Assembly (NCBI GenBank): GCA_016839705.1
Contig: JAEOTR010000025.1
Coordinates: 18,416 to 82,415 of the forward strand
Direction of reading: 5' to 3'
DNA length: 64,000 nucleotides
Origin: Promethearchaeota archaeon
GTDB taxonomy: Archaea; Asgardarchaeota; Lokiarchaeia; Sigyniarchaeales; SOKP01
The position numbers were made by a program, and so were the translations under genes. Positions 1-9,174 of this stretch are shown in pieces; the stretch's first letter is position 1, and each line of letters opens with the position of its first letter. The notes under the pieces were generated by a model. It searched no databases. It had not been told where the DNA came from and worked only from the letters and a program-made list of their open reading frames with translations.

Positions 1-2014
1 CCCCTGAAGTATCTAATGCTTTTTCAAAATCTTCAGGGATTTGATCGGAATTGCAGCAGCAATTACAGTTTAAGCACCTATTTGCTTCTCTTTTTGCTTG
101 TTCTTCAGTAAAACCTAATTCCATTTCATCAAAACAAACAAGTCTTTCCTCACCAGGCATGAAGTTCATTTCTTGGCAAGATTGAGTTAATATATATTTT
201 TTAGGTATTGTTGAGCGTTTTAAATCACTTTTTACAATTCTTCCTTCTCTTAAATTTAGTCCTCGTAGATATCTATCCATGGTGAAAGCTGCTTCTCTTC
301 CGTCTCCTATGGCATCAACGGCACACATTAATGAATTATAGATGATATCACCACCAGCGAAAACCCCTGGGATACCCGTTTCATAAGTTAAATCATCAAC
401 TACAATTTTACCTCTCTCAATTTTTAATTTATTATCCGTTGCCGCATTAAGTGGTTCTGGATCAAGCCCTTGACCAATAGCTATTACGACGTGATCAACA
501 ATTATTTTAAACTCTGATCCTTCAATTTTATTTAATGGTCTCCTTCCTGTTTCTGGATCAGGGTCACCCCATTTTATTTTATAACAGTTTAAGGCTAATT
601 TACCATCAGGTTCTTGTGTAATGTTTGCTGTTGATGTTTCAAAATGATATTCCATTAATTCTCGCTCAGCCTCATGTAAGTCTTTGAGCACGTTCTTTAA
701 AGCATCTTCGGAGAGGATATCGACAAGATCAGCTTTAGTTGCTCCTAATCGAATTGCAGTCTCACCAGCATCTACTGCAACTGCTCCTCCGCCGATTATC
801 CCAAAAGTTTTACCTTTGAATTCTTCAGGGTTTTCAGCACATTTATATTTTCGATCTAAAAGAAAATCAAGTGCAACATGTACATTAGGTAAGTCCTCAC
901 CATCAAGCCTTAAAGTTTTTGGCACATACAAGCCTATAGCAATAAAAACAGCTTTAAATCCTTCTTTCCAAATATCATCTAATGTAAATTTAGGTCCGAA
1001 TTCTTTATTCAAAACAATTTCTACACCCATGCTTCTAATAAATTCGACATCATGATCAAGCGCTTCATCAGAAAGTCTGTATTGTGGAACACCATACCTA
1101 ACTACACCTCCAGTTTTATCTCCTTTCTCGAAGATAGTTGGTTTATAGCCCATTCTTGCAAGAAAGTAAGCAGCAGATAACCCACCGGGTCCAGCACCTA
1201 TAACTGCTACTTTTTCTTTTGTTTGTGGTACAGGTTTTATCTTACTTTGATTAGGATGTTCGGCTTCCCAATCGGAAACAAACCTTTTTAGTTCCCGGAT
1301 CGCCACAGGATCATCAAAATATTGTCGATTACAATTTAGCGCACATTGAGCGGTACAGATCCTCCCACATAAATACGGTAAAGGATTTTTATCCCGTATA
1401 AGATCGATGGATTCTTGATATTTTCCTTCTGAAATTAGGGAAACATAACCTTGAACATCGACACCAGCGGGACATCCTACCACACATGGAGCAGTTCCTG
1501 ATAGGAAAGGTACACATCCCATAAAATAAGCAATATCTCCGTTATCCGTTGTCTTTAATCCTGTTCCCTCTAAAAATCCTGCTTTATTCGTAAATTTAAT
1601 TTTATCTTCAGCCATTAATTTTGGCAAGCTTGAATATACTCTTTCATGATTGCAGCTTATTAATCCATCTTGTAATGGTTGATACTCTGAAGCTAAGGAG
1701 CGAAGATCTTTAATGATTTTTGTAAAATTAACTCCGATTTCCTCTTTCGTCATAGGACAGTATACCGAACATAAACCGCATGTTAGACATTTCCAAATGT
1801 CATTCTTTTCTAAAGCTTCTTCCGGCGTAGAAAAAGTCAAATCCATAATTAAGCTACGGGGGTAAAAAATATCAAGGTATGCGGTTGGGCAAACATTATT
1901 ACAACGATTACAAGAGTAGCAGTAATTTGCAGCATTATTTACTTTTTTAAGCAACTCGATTGAAGCGCTCCCAGTAATTTTTTCTTCAGCTGCTTTTTCA
2001 TCGATTTCAGTCAT
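1..2014 (-). CDS. HdrC-like ferredoxin fused to GltD-like NAD(P)H flavoprotein (3' end off window)
   Basis: This is an oxidoreductase read from an ATG at 2014 with the frame open to the window edge, so the C-terminus is missing (671 codons visible). The N-terminus has two Fe-S motifs, CYSCNRCNNVCP and CLTCGLCSVYCP, as in HdrC/GlpC-type proteins. Next comes the GltD-type Fer4_20 region with CVVGCPAG and CGRICTAQCALNC. A FAD Rossmann motif (VIGAGPGGLSAAY) and an NAD(P) motif (IIGGGAVAVDAG) follow, and near the edge lies a cysteine-rich stretch, CLNCNCCCN. The family moves electrons between NAD(P)H and ferredoxin or other Fe-S partners, as in glutamate synthase small subunit and NfnB. An HdrC-type front suggests coupling to a heterodisulfide-reductase-like or quinone-independent electron chain, which is inference. 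It is unlikely to be true GOGAT because no large subunit is visible. Confidence 0.8.
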   Translation of the reverse strand, partial: MTEIDEKAAEEKITGSASIELLKKVNNAANYCYSCNRCNNVCPTAYLDIFYPRSLIMDLTFSTPEEALEKNDIWKCLTCGLCSVYCPMTKEEIGVNFTKIIKDLRSLASEYQPLQDGLISCNHERVYSSLPKLMAEDKIKFTNKAGFLEGTGLKTTDNGDIAYFMGCVPFLSGTAPCVVGCPAGVDVQGYVSLISEGKYQESIDLIRDKNPLPYLCGRICTAQCALNCNRQYFDDPVAIRELKRFVSDWEAEHPNQSKIKPVPQTKEKVAVIGAGPGGLSAAYFLARMGYKPTIFEKGDKTGGVVRYGVPQYRLSDEALDHDVEFIRSMGVEIVLNKEFGPKFTLDDIWKEGFKAVFIAIGLYVPKTLRLDGEDLPNVHVALDFLLDRKYKCAENPEEFKGKTFGIIGGGAVAVDAGETAIRLGATKADLVDILSEDALKNVLKDLHEAERELMEYHFETSTANITQEPDGKLALNCYKIKWGDPDPETGRRPLNKIEGSEFKIIVDHVVIAIGQGLDPEPLNAATDNKLKIERGKIVVDDLTYETGIPGVFAGGDIIYNSLMCAVDAIGDGREAAFTMDRYLRGLNLREGRIVKSDLKRSTIPKKYILTQSCQEMNFMPGEERLVCFDEMELGFTEEQAKREANRCLNCNCCCNSDQIPEDFEKALDTSG

Positions 2015-2177
2015 ATTTTCTCAATAAAATTAAGTGTTTGATACTGTTTATCTAAAATTTTTTTTTAATTTGAATATAACTATTATAATTTGATAATAAC
2101 AACTTTACATACACTTCTTATTTCGCATTAGATTTTCTATTTTAACGTCTTAATTTAAAATACTAAAATTTTTACGT

Positions 2178-2206
2178 TTGCTTATATTAATTAAAATATA
2201 AAGATA
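2178..2206 (+). promoter_or_regulatory. TATA-like box for a probably leaderless transcript
   Basis: TTGCTTATATT at about 2178-2188 lies roughly 24 bases before the ATG at 2207. That is the distance expected if transcription starts at or next to the start codon. No Shine-Dalgarno sequence is visible before 2207. The assignment is inference from spacing and AT-rich context. Confidence 0.35.
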
Positions 2207-5200
2207 ATGGTTTCCAAAATAGATCTCTTAAAATATCGATGCCCCTTCTGTAAAAAAGAATTAGAATCGAAATTTTCAAAATGCTTTAATATTTACTGCC
2301 AAGGGCAGAAATTCAACACAGGAAATTTAGTTATTTATAGGTTAAATCCAGAATTAGGCTTAGGAAGGATTATAAAGGTAATAGAAATTCCTACTTCAAA
2401 ATCTTTAGATGATGAAGACACAACCTTTTTCTCAAAATATAAAGTTCTTTTCAAAAATAACATTGTAAAGATTATACATCCTATAGATTTAGTACACTTC
2501 ATTTTTGAAGAGAATGAGAAAATTGAAAGCAAACAGGGAATTGGAATCATTAATTCTGAAGATTTTTTAAACCAGGATGGGAAAATCTCTTATGAGTTTT
2601 TAAAGAAAAATGGAAAAGTATCACAGATTTATGAATCTGAAATTTTTTCTAAGTTTATACCAACTCTCGATTTAAAAATATCACAACGAAAATACGACCC
2701 TCCGAGACAATTCTTGATTAAATATTGGGCTCATCTCTTTTATTCTTATTACACTTCTTATCAAATAAAGTGTATAACAAATTCTCGTTTGTCCTTAATG
2801 CCACATCAAATTAATGTGACACATCGATTATCTGAAGAATATTTCCCAAGAATTATCCTTGCCGATGAAGTTGGATTAGGGAAAACAATAGAAGCGGGTA
2901 TATATATCAAAGAGATGATGGCGAGAAATCTTGCTGAACGAGTAATTATAATTGTGCCTGCTTCATTAGTAAAACAATGGCAGTTTGAGATGCAAAACAA
3001 ATTTAACATCAATTTTACAATTTATGATGGAAAAAAAATAAAGGAATTACAACGAAACGGTAATTATAAAAGTGCTGAGATGTATCAAAATCTCTTTTAC
3101 TATGATAATTTAATTATCTGTTCGCTTCAATTTGCGAGAAATCAAAAATATATTGAAATGATCTCTGCAATTTCCTGGGATATTGTAATTTTTGATGAAG
3201 CTCATCATTTAAGGCGATATTTAACCAATACATCTTCAGGAAGATACAGAGAAACTCTCAATTATGAATTAGCTCGGAATTTAAGCTTAAAATCAGAAAG
3301 TATGCTTTTATTAACTGCCACTCCATTACAACTCCACTCATTTGAACTATTTTCATTGATCGAGCTGATCCACCCTGAATCATTTAACAATTTCAGTGAT
3401 TTTGAACATTTTAGAAAAAATATGCCCTTCATCAATCTACTAATTACCAATATAAATCAAATTGACAAATTAAATAATTTTGAAGTAAAAAATACCGTAA
3501 AACTTCTCAAAGATCTTAATTACATTAGTAAAGACAAGAGTAATGCACAAATCCTTGCTGAGATAAAAGATGAATCATTGAGACTAAATATATTGAAAAG
3601 AATTGAACAAGACCATACGCTTTCAAAATTCTTAATAAGAAATCGAAAGAAAAATATCTTTACTGAAGAACTCATCAATAAAAGAATCGTTCACACCATT
3701 TTAGTTAACCCTACCAAAGAAGAATTGGATGTGTATAATGAAATTCGCCTATATCTAGCTCAGATTTATAATTCATCTCCTAGTAAAGAAAATGTCGGTT
3801 TAGGATTTGTATTAACAACTCTTCAGAAATTATTAACAAGCTCGAAATTTGCGATATTAAAAAGCCTTGAGAGAAGATTAGAGCAGATTAATAGGTTTAA
3901 AGATATTTTTTTAAATTTAGATGCTATAAAAGATGAAGATCCTGAATATTTTGAGCTAGAAGTGGAAGATGAGTTTCTCGACTCAGAAATTTTTGAAAAA
4001 TATAAAGATAAATTATCCAAAGAACAAATTGAGTATGGATCAAATGTATTTAACCAACAAAACATCTTAAAGGAATTCTATACTAAATTAAAAAATTTAC
4101 CGTATGATTCTAAATCTGATAAATTAGTTGAAGTTATCAATCAGATTCATTCTCGAAATCCTAGAGAAAAATTAATAATCTTTACACAATTCGTTGATAC
4201 ACTTAATTATTTGAAAGATCTGTTGAAAAAGGAAAATTGTGATTATTTTGTGGAAATTTTTTATGGAGGTTTAGATAAGGATCAAAAAGATGAAGCAGTC
4301 GAGAGATTTCGTAATGATCAGAATTTTTCAATTCTTATTTCAACTGAAATTGGGGGTGAGGGTCGAAATTTTCAATTCTGTCGAACCCTCATAAACTATG
4401 ATTTACCTTGGAATCCAATGAAACTTGAACAAAGAATTGGAAGGCTTGATAGAATTGGACAAGAATCCCGAGAAATTTATATATATAATTTCTACTTAGA
4501 AGGTACTGTTGAAACAGATGTTGTTTATGCATTGATAAAGAGGATTAACCTATTTGAAGAATCAATTGGAATATTAGAACCCATTATTGGGAGAATAGAG
4601 AAAGATCTTAAAAACGTTATTTTTGCAGAAGATGATAAGAAAAAAAGAAAAAAATTAAATGAATTTTACCGAACATTGGATGAAGAAATTCAAAGGGCAA
4701 AGGAAATTGAAATACAATTAGATGACCTAATGATTGATAAAAGGTCTTTCCAAATGGAAAGTTTAGTAAGTACGCTTGCATCCTGTATTGATGTAAAACT
4801 TACTCATAATAAACTTTTTTTACTAATTAGCTACTTTTTCAACCTTAACAGTCACAAATATGGAATTGTTGGAAATTTAGAAAATAAAATAGATAATGAT
4901 GGAGGGATTATTCAATTTATATCGAAAATAAAAATAGATAAGAAATTGTTAAGAACTCATAAATATAATCTCCTCGATGAATATATTGGGACTTTTGATT
5001 TAGATTTTGCTCGAGAGAGAGAAGAATATGATTTTTTTGCTTTAGGTCACCCTTTGATTAATGCAATCTTAGATTTTTGTATGAATGATTCCTTTAAAGG
5101 AAATTATACTTCTCTGAATTTGAAAAAAAACACTATACCTAACAATATAATAGCGGATTTAGCTCATCAGAAAGAATTTTATCTATTTGTTTTTTCAGTC

Positions 5201-5815
5201 AAATTTCAAGGATATATAATTGAAAACCAGATATTAAGTGTACTTATGGATAAAAATGGAAATGAAATGAAAAAATTACAGGATTTTGTCTTAAATATAG
5301 AGAACTATGACAAAGTTTTTGAGTTTAGCGAACAATCAAAAAATCTCGAGAAATCTGTTGATTTGATTTCAAATCTTCAAGCTAAGGCTAAAAAGATCGT
5401 AAAATCTAAAACCTCGATTTGGAAAAAAGAAATAAAAGAACTTAATGACAAAATCTTTACTATTGAAAGAGAAAAAAAGAAGAAAATGTACGCTTATAAC
5501 AGAAGGGTTTTAAATTTTAAACTAGAATCAGTACATCAGAGATTAGAACGTAATATCAATAAGAAACCCACAAACCGGCAACTTCAGAATATTAATAATT
5601 TACAGGATGAGGTCAAGAAACAAGAAAGACTGCAGGGAATAAAAAGATTGCAAGAAGAAATAAGGTTTGATGAAAGAGATATAAAACGAATAGAAAAAAC
5701 ATTAGACGATTTATCTTTTGAATATGAAGACTTAAAAAATGAGATGATAAGAAGGAACTTAGCGAAATTCTATACTAACGTATTATCTTTTGCTATTATA
5801 CAACTCGATGACTAG
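2207..5815 (+). CDS. SNF2/RapA-like helicase with N-terminal zinc ribbon and C-terminal coiled coil
   Basis: A 1202-residue superfamily 2 ATPase. A treble-cysteine front (C12, C15, C26, C31) looks like a zinc ribbon. Walker A is DEVGLGKT at about 220-227 and the DEAH box (DEAHHLR) is near 329, followed by TATPLQL. The C-terminal helicase lobe ends with RIGRLDRIGQ near 743-752, the motif VI typical of the SNF2/RapA branch. From about residue 1080 to 1180 the chain is Lys/Glu-rich and probably coiled coil. RapA-like proteins remodel RNA polymerase or other protein-nucleic acid complexes; related ATPases also occur in phage-defence loci. No methylase, nuclease or phospholipase partner sits next to it, so a defence role is not supported here. 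Its last 20 bases overlap the convergent GTPase gene. Confidence 0.85.
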   Translation: MVSKIDLLKYRCPFCKKELESKFSKCFNIYCQGQKFNTGNLVIYRLNPELGLGRIIKVIEIPTSKSLDDEDTTFFSKYKVLFKNNIVKIIHPIDLVHFIFEENEKIESKQGIGIINSEDFLNQDGKISYEFLKKNGKVSQIYESEIFSKFIPTLDLKISQRKYDPPRQFLIKYWAHLFYSYYTSYQIKCITNSRLSLMPHQINVTHRLSEEYFPRIILADEVGLGKTIEAGIYIKEMMARNLAERVIIIVPASLVKQWQFEMQNKFNINFTIYDGKKIKELQRNGNYKSAEMYQNLFYYDNLIICSLQFARNQKYIEMISAISWDIVIFDEAHHLRRYLTNTSSGRYRETLNYELARNLSLKSESMLLLTATPLQLHSFELFSLIELIHPESFNNFSDFEHFRKNMPFINLLITNINQIDKLNNFEVKNTVKLLKDLNYISKDKSNAQILAEIKDESLRLNILKRIEQDHTLSKFLIRNRKKNIFTEELINKRIVHTILVNPTKEELDVYNEIRLYLAQIYNSSPSKENVGLGFVLTTLQKLLTSSKFAILKSLERRLEQINRFKDIFLNLDAIKDEDPEYFELEVEDEFLDSEIFEKYKDKLSKEQIEYGSNVFNQQNILKEFYTKLKNLPYDSKSDKLVEVINQIHSRNPREKLIIFTQFVDTLNYLKDLLKKENCDYFVEIFYGGLDKDQKDEAVERFRNDQNFSILISTEIGGEGRNFQFCRTLINYDLPWNPMKLEQRIGRLDRIGQESREIYIYNFYLEGTVETDVVYALIKRINLFEESIGILEPIIGRIEKDLKNVIFAEDDKKKRKKLNEFYRTLDEEIQRAKEIEIQLDDLMIDKRSFQMESLVSTLASCIDVKLTHNKLFLLISYFFNLNSHKYGIVGNLENKIDNDGGIIQFISKIKIDKKLLRTHKYNLLDEYIGTFDLDFAREREEYDFFALGHPLINAILDFCMNDSFKGNYTSLNLKKNTIPNNIIADLAHQKEFYLFVFSVKFQGYIIENQILSVLMDKNGNEMKKLQDFVLNIENYDKVFEFSEQSKNLEKSVDLISNLQAKAKKIVKSKTSIWKKEIKELNDKIFTIEREKKKKMYAYNRRVLNFKLESVHQRLERNINKKPTNRQLQNINNLQDEVKKQERLQGIKRLQEEIRFDERDIKRIEKTLDDLSFEYEDLKNEMIRRNLAKFYTNVLSFAIIQLDD

Positions 5816-6350
5816 ACTTAGCATTTACATTTTTAAGCATTTGATGTGTCAGGTTTAAGAAGGCACCTTCGACATTTTCACCTATTTTAACAGAAGTAGA
5901 TATAAAAGCAGTATTTTCTCTCTTAGCTAGAGCTTCAGCACTATCTTTATCATATTCCCCATAACTATCTTCTATTAAATCCGCTTTATTTCCTATCAGT
6001 ATAAAAAGGATATCTTTCCCTGCGAATTCTCGTAAATCTGAGAGCCAATCATCTAATTCTTTAAATGTATGCCATCTTGAGATATCAAAAACTATTAGTG
6101 CTCCTTTTGCTCCATCGAAAAAACTTGCTCGAAGGAATTTGTAGCGGTCTTGTCCACCAATATCCCATATCTGTAATTTACATGTAGTATCTGGTTTTGG
6201 GTATCCCTCAATAATTTTCGAAAGAAAGTCTGCTCCTATCGTTAATTTATAACAAAAAGAGAATTTATTCTCAAGGAAACGATGCAAAAGGCTAGTTTTT
6301 CCCACTACTCCTGGGCCAATTATGATTACTTTAAAAACGTATAAGGACAT
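5796..6350 (-). CDS. Rab/Ras-like small GTPase
   Basis: A 184-residue single-domain GTPase. G1 is GPGVVGKTS at about 12-20, G2 is carried by TIGADF, G3 is WDIGGQDRYKFLR, G4 is GNKADL and G5 is the weaker STSVK in place of TSAK. Length and motif order are those of the Rab/Ran/Ras family, which is expanded in Asgard archaea. There is no C-terminal CAAX or double-cysteine prenylation signal, so membrane attachment by lipid is not indicated. The 3' end overlaps the convergent helicase gene by 20 bases. A second, clearly related GTPase lies 155 bases upstream, suggesting tandem duplication followed by divergence. Confidence 0.92.
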   Translation of the reverse strand: MSLYVFKVIIIGPGVVGKTSLLHRFLENKFSFCYKLTIGADFLSKIIEGYPKPDTTCKLQIWDIGGQDRYKFLRASFFDGAKGALIVFDISRWHTFKELDDWLSDLREFAGKDILFILIGNKADLIEDSYGEYDKDSAEALAKRENTAFISTSVKIGENVEGAFLNLTHQMLKNVNAKSSHRVV

Positions 6351-6505
6351 AATGAATGGGACTAATGTTATTTAAAAAATCTAGTTTAATAAATAATCTA
6401 AATCAAATATTTAAACATTTTCACAAATGATTCATTTATATAGAAACGACAATAAAGTGTATACTCTTTTAGCCTATTAGAATTTGTACTTTTGGAAAAA
6501 ATAAC

Positions 6506-7033
6506 TTAAGAATAATGTTGTAACATTCTTAGGGTAAGCTCTAAAAAGGCTTTCTCAACATTATCTCCATTTTTAGCAGAAGTTGTAAAAAATGAGCTAT
6601 TAATCTGTTCTGCAAACTTTTGAGGTTCTTCTGAATCTATTACTTCCCCAATATCTGGTATTAGATCTGATTTATTCCCAATTAATACTATAGGAATTTC
6701 TTCTTGGATAATACTATTCATATCAGTTAGCCATTCTTTCATTTTTGGGAATGTTTTTGCTCGTGAGAGATCAAAAGCTAGTAGAGCACCATGGGTTCCT
6801 TCATAAAAACTACGACGTAGAAATTTAAATCGTTCTTGTCCTCCTACATCCCAGATTGAAAGTCTAGCTAATTTTCCTTTTTTATATTCAACGGTTTTGG
6901 CTAAGAAATCGACACCGATGGTAAATTGGTATTCACCCGAAAATTTATTCTCAACAAATCGTCGTATTAGGCTGGATTTACCAACTGCGGGAGGTCCAAT
7001 AATAATTATTTTGAAAGTATATTCAGCGGTCAT
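6506..7033 (-). CDS. Rab/Ras-like small GTPase
   Basis: A 175-residue paralogue of the preceding GTPase. It carries G1 GPPAVGKSS, the G2 threonine in FTIGVDF, G3 WDVGGQERFKFLR, G4 GNKSDL and a canonical G5 TSAK. The catalytic glutamine after DxGG is present (GGQE), so intrinsic or GAP-aided hydrolysis is plausible. No prenylation motif is seen at the C-terminus (LRMLQHYS). The gene stands alone on its strand, and the two GTPases share order and orientation. The family acts as a nucleotide switch in membrane or cytoskeletal processes in eukaryotes; the archaeal role is unknown. Confidence 0.92.
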   Translation of the reverse strand: MTAEYTFKIIIIGPPAVGKSSLIRRFVENKFSGEYQFTIGVDFLAKTVEYKKGKLARLSIWDVGGQERFKFLRRSFYEGTHGALLAFDLSRAKTFPKMKEWLTDMNSIIQEEIPIVLIGNKSDLIPDIGEVIDSEEPQKFAEQINSSFFTTSAKNGDNVEKAFLELTLRMLQHYS

Positions 7034-7071
7034 TGTTTTTCAGTTATAATTATGTATAATTCAATATTGGG

Positions 7072-7884
7072 TTATTTATTTATTAAATTGTACTTTTTTC
7101 CATATTGTTTAAATAATTTCGTTCCTCCACCCTCTTGCAAGATTCGCAATGTTGCTTTTGAGTTTAGAATTTCCATACCACCAACTATGTTTACGCCATT
7201 TTCAAATAAAACATCTGGAACTAAGCTGGCTGAGGGCCCAATTAAAACTATCTTTCGAGCTTTATTTCTGAACAATTCTAATATTTTTTCAATAGTATTG
7301 TTGATTAATGTAGTTCCTGTACAAAATAAGATATCGGTTGAAAAATCATTATTTCTTAATTGTTCTATTTTATTGCTAAATTTGAACTCATTAAATTCTG
7401 CTGTTAATGGAATAGAATCCTCCACTAAAGTAATAGCTTTTGTCATTTTACTTAACTTATGAATTAGGGGTTTCATTAATCCAATAACCATAATTTTGGT
7501 ATCAATATCAATATTCAATTCACTAAGTAAATCACCATTCAATTTGGTGTAAGAACTTTTAATTTTAAAAATATGCTGAGAGATTGCGTTAATAGTTGCA
7601 AGACCCACAATTTTTTTAATGTTTGGAGGTTCAATTGACCAGTCCATCAGTTCAAATAATGCTTTATTCGTAAGATTTCCGGCAAATTCTATTTTACTAC
7701 AATCAATATTATTTACTATACTAGGAACTGTAGCAGCTAGCCCTAAAAATGAACCAGCTTTCTGAGTAGAAATCTCTACACCGGTATATCCTAATCCTAA
7801 AACAACTCTAGAAACCTTTGGAGGTTGTATGTTATGACTTATATAGGTTTGCTTAAGGTGTTCTACGGTTTTTTCTAAAATCAT
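7072..7884 (-). CDS. DUF4213/DUF364 putative metal-chelation protein
   Basis: A 270-residue protein with an N-terminal region resembling DUF4213 (VLGLGYTGVEIS, then GSFLGLAA) and a C-terminal Rossmann-like DUF364 half. In that half LIGPSASLVPD and NGVNIVGGMEI match the family signature. DUF364 proteins have a PLP-transferase-like or heavy-metal-chelation fold by structural genomics and lack a confirmed reaction. The expected full length is about 250-270 residues, so it is complete. There is no operon partner: the upstream neighbour at 7949 is divergent. Assignment to the family is fairly sure; function is unknown. Confidence 0.7.
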   Translation of the reverse strand: MILEKTVEHLKQTYISHNIQPPKVSRVVLGLGYTGVEISTQKAGSFLGLAATVPSIVNNIDCSKIEFAGNLTNKALFELMDWSIEPPNIKKIVGLATINAISQHIFKIKSSYTKLNGDLLSELNIDIDTKIMVIGLMKPLIHKLSKMTKAITLVEDSIPLTAEFNEFKFSNKIEQLRNNDFSTDILFCTGTTLINNTIEKILELFRNKARKIVLIGPSASLVPDVLFENGVNIVGGMEILNSKATLRILQEGGGTKLFKQYGKKYNLINK

Positions 7885-7948
7885 TTAAACAAGTAAATAT
7901 CAATTTTGTTTAAATAATAAAGTTGCTTATTTAACATTAAAAATTTTT

Positions 7949-8344
7949 ATGAATCGTGAGTTTCGTTTGGATTACATTATTATTGAAAATGAAAAAATTG
8001 GCCAAATTAAAGCTGAGCTCCTTAGAGATAAGAATCCTAAGACATGTGATGCAATTTGGGATGCTTTACCATTTGAGGTTAATCTAGCAAGATGGGGAGA
8101 AGAATTGTATGGTGAAATTCCCGTCTCTTTGGGGCAAGAAAATTCTCAAGTTGACTGTGAAGTAGGAGATATTGGGTTTTGGCCAAGTGGGAATGGATTT
8201 TGTATCTTTTTTGGACCTACTCCTGCTAGTAAAGATGATAAACCAAAAGCAGCGTCTCCAGTGAATATATTTGCGAAAGTTGAAGGAGATGCAAATATTT
8301 TTAATCAATTCTCATCCTTTAAAGGTCAAGTAAAAAAAGGGTAA
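7949..8344 (+). CDS. Cyclophilin-like fold protein (PF04126 type)
   Basis: A 131-residue protein whose core (IKAELLRDKNPKTCDAIWDALP, then the W-G-E-E-LYGEIP segment and GDIGFWPSGNGFCIFFGPTP) matches the small archaeal/bacterial cyclophilin-like family typified by TM1367 and MTH987. These have the cyclophilin beta-barrel but lack the usual peptidyl-prolyl isomerase active-site set. The biochemical role is not established. It starts at an ATG divergent from the DUF364 gene, with 64 bases between them. Confidence 0.75.
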   Translation: MNREFRLDYIIIENEKIGQIKAELLRDKNPKTCDAIWDALPFEVNLARWGEELYGEIPVSLGQENSQVDCEVGDIGFWPSGNGFCIFFGPTPASKDDKPKAASPVNIFAKVEGDANIFNQFSSFKGQVKKG

Positions 8345-8398
8345 TAATTTCTCTTAATTCTACGAAATTTTAATAAACAATTGTTGAGTGCTACTAAT

Positions 8399-8653
8399 AT
8401 GCTTGAACCCATTCAAGAGGAAATAACCAGAGCAAGAAAATTATTAAATGAGGGAAAGGTAGAAGAAGCTCTTGAATTTATAAAGAACCTAGAAGAAAGG
8501 AAAAACTTGACAGATATTGAGAAAGTTGAATGTCTTATTCTTAAAGGTTGTATCTTCAATGAAATGGGATTGCATAATGATTGGCTGGAACTTTCTAAAC
8601 TTATTTTACAAGAAGGTGAACAATTAGGAAAGCCGAATTTGAATCTTTCGTGA
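8399..8653 (+). CDS. Short TPR-like helical protein, possibly C-terminally truncated
   Basis: About 84 residues from the ATG at 8399; an in-frame TTG at 8381 would add six. The sequence is all-helical with TPR-like spacing: an A/L-rich helix (ITRARKLLNEGKVEEALEF) and a second pair beginning KVECLILKGCIFNEMGLH. It stops abruptly after GEQLGKPN in the middle of what would be the next repeat helix. Asgard genomes carry many longer multi-TPR proteins, so a truncated member is plausible. I see no continuation in another frame downstream, so truncation rather than a simple frameshift is inferred. Confidence 0.5.
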   Translation: MLEPIQEEITRARKLLNEGKVEEALEFIKNLEERKNLTDIEKVECLILKGCIFNEMGLHNDWLELSKLILQEGEQLGKPNLNLS

Positions 8654-8730
8654 TTTTTTCCAAAGTAATTATTTCTTGAGGGTACTCAACGTCATTCATT
8701 TCTAATATAAGGAATATATTATTTTTTATT

Positions 8731-9153
8731 TTACAGTATAATTATTTCTAACTCTTCTCTAGACTCAGCATTTCCTTTTAAGATGCTATTTTGATTGCTA
8801 AAATTATCAAAATTCAGTTTAGTGTCTTTAGCAATTACACAATTATTTAGTTTGAAATTCTTTCCTATATTGACATTATCAAGTATTATACAATTAGAAA
8901 TTTCTGCATAATCATCGATTACGGAGTTATTTCCGATGTAAACCTTGGGTCCGATGAGTACATCATCGCCTATTTTCACATGATTTCCAAGAATAACGGG
9001 TTCCATGAATGTAGGATAGTCTCCTATATAATTATCTATTTTTAACCCTTTAATATGATCTTTTAGTAGTTTTGTTTTTAAATCTTTAATTTCTTCTAAA
9101 TCAAATTCTTTTTTACTAAGTAGGCTTTCTAAATGTTGTAGTAGTTCTTTCAT
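8731..9153 (-). CDS. Left-handed beta-helix (hexapeptide-repeat) protein
   Basis: About 140 residues from the ATG at 9153; a GTG at 9162 is the alternative. Repeating hexapeptide units occupy the middle: VILGNHVKIGDDVLIGPKVY, then IGNNSV, IDDYAEI, and further turns ending CVIAKD. This is the fold of the C-terminal domain of NDP-sugar pyrophosphorylases (GlmU, archaeal mannose-1-phosphate guanylyltransferase). No nucleotidyltransferase domain is attached. It could be a stand-alone acyltransferase-like scaffold or a split sugar-nucleotide enzyme subunit. It lies 21 bases after the HypB-like gene on the same strand. Confidence 0.65.
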   Translation of the reverse strand: MKELLQHLESLLSKKEFDLEEIKDLKTKLLKDHIKGLKIDNYIGDYPTFMEPVILGNHVKIGDDVLIGPKVYIGNNSVIDDYAEISNCIILDNVNIGKNFKLNNCVIAKDTKLNFDNFSNQNSILKGNAESREELEIIIL

Positions 9154-9174
9154 AATTATCACTTACATAAAGAA

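Noticed and set aside
684..1055. Plus-strand 123-codon frame
   Set aside because: Antisense to the continuous minus-strand HdrC-GltD-like gene, with low-complexity Ser/Pro/Ile content typical of a shadow frame.
2207..7033. Defence island built on the SNF2-like helicase
   Set aside because: No nuclease, methylase, toxin or sensor gene is adjacent; neighbours are small GTPases and metabolic genes.
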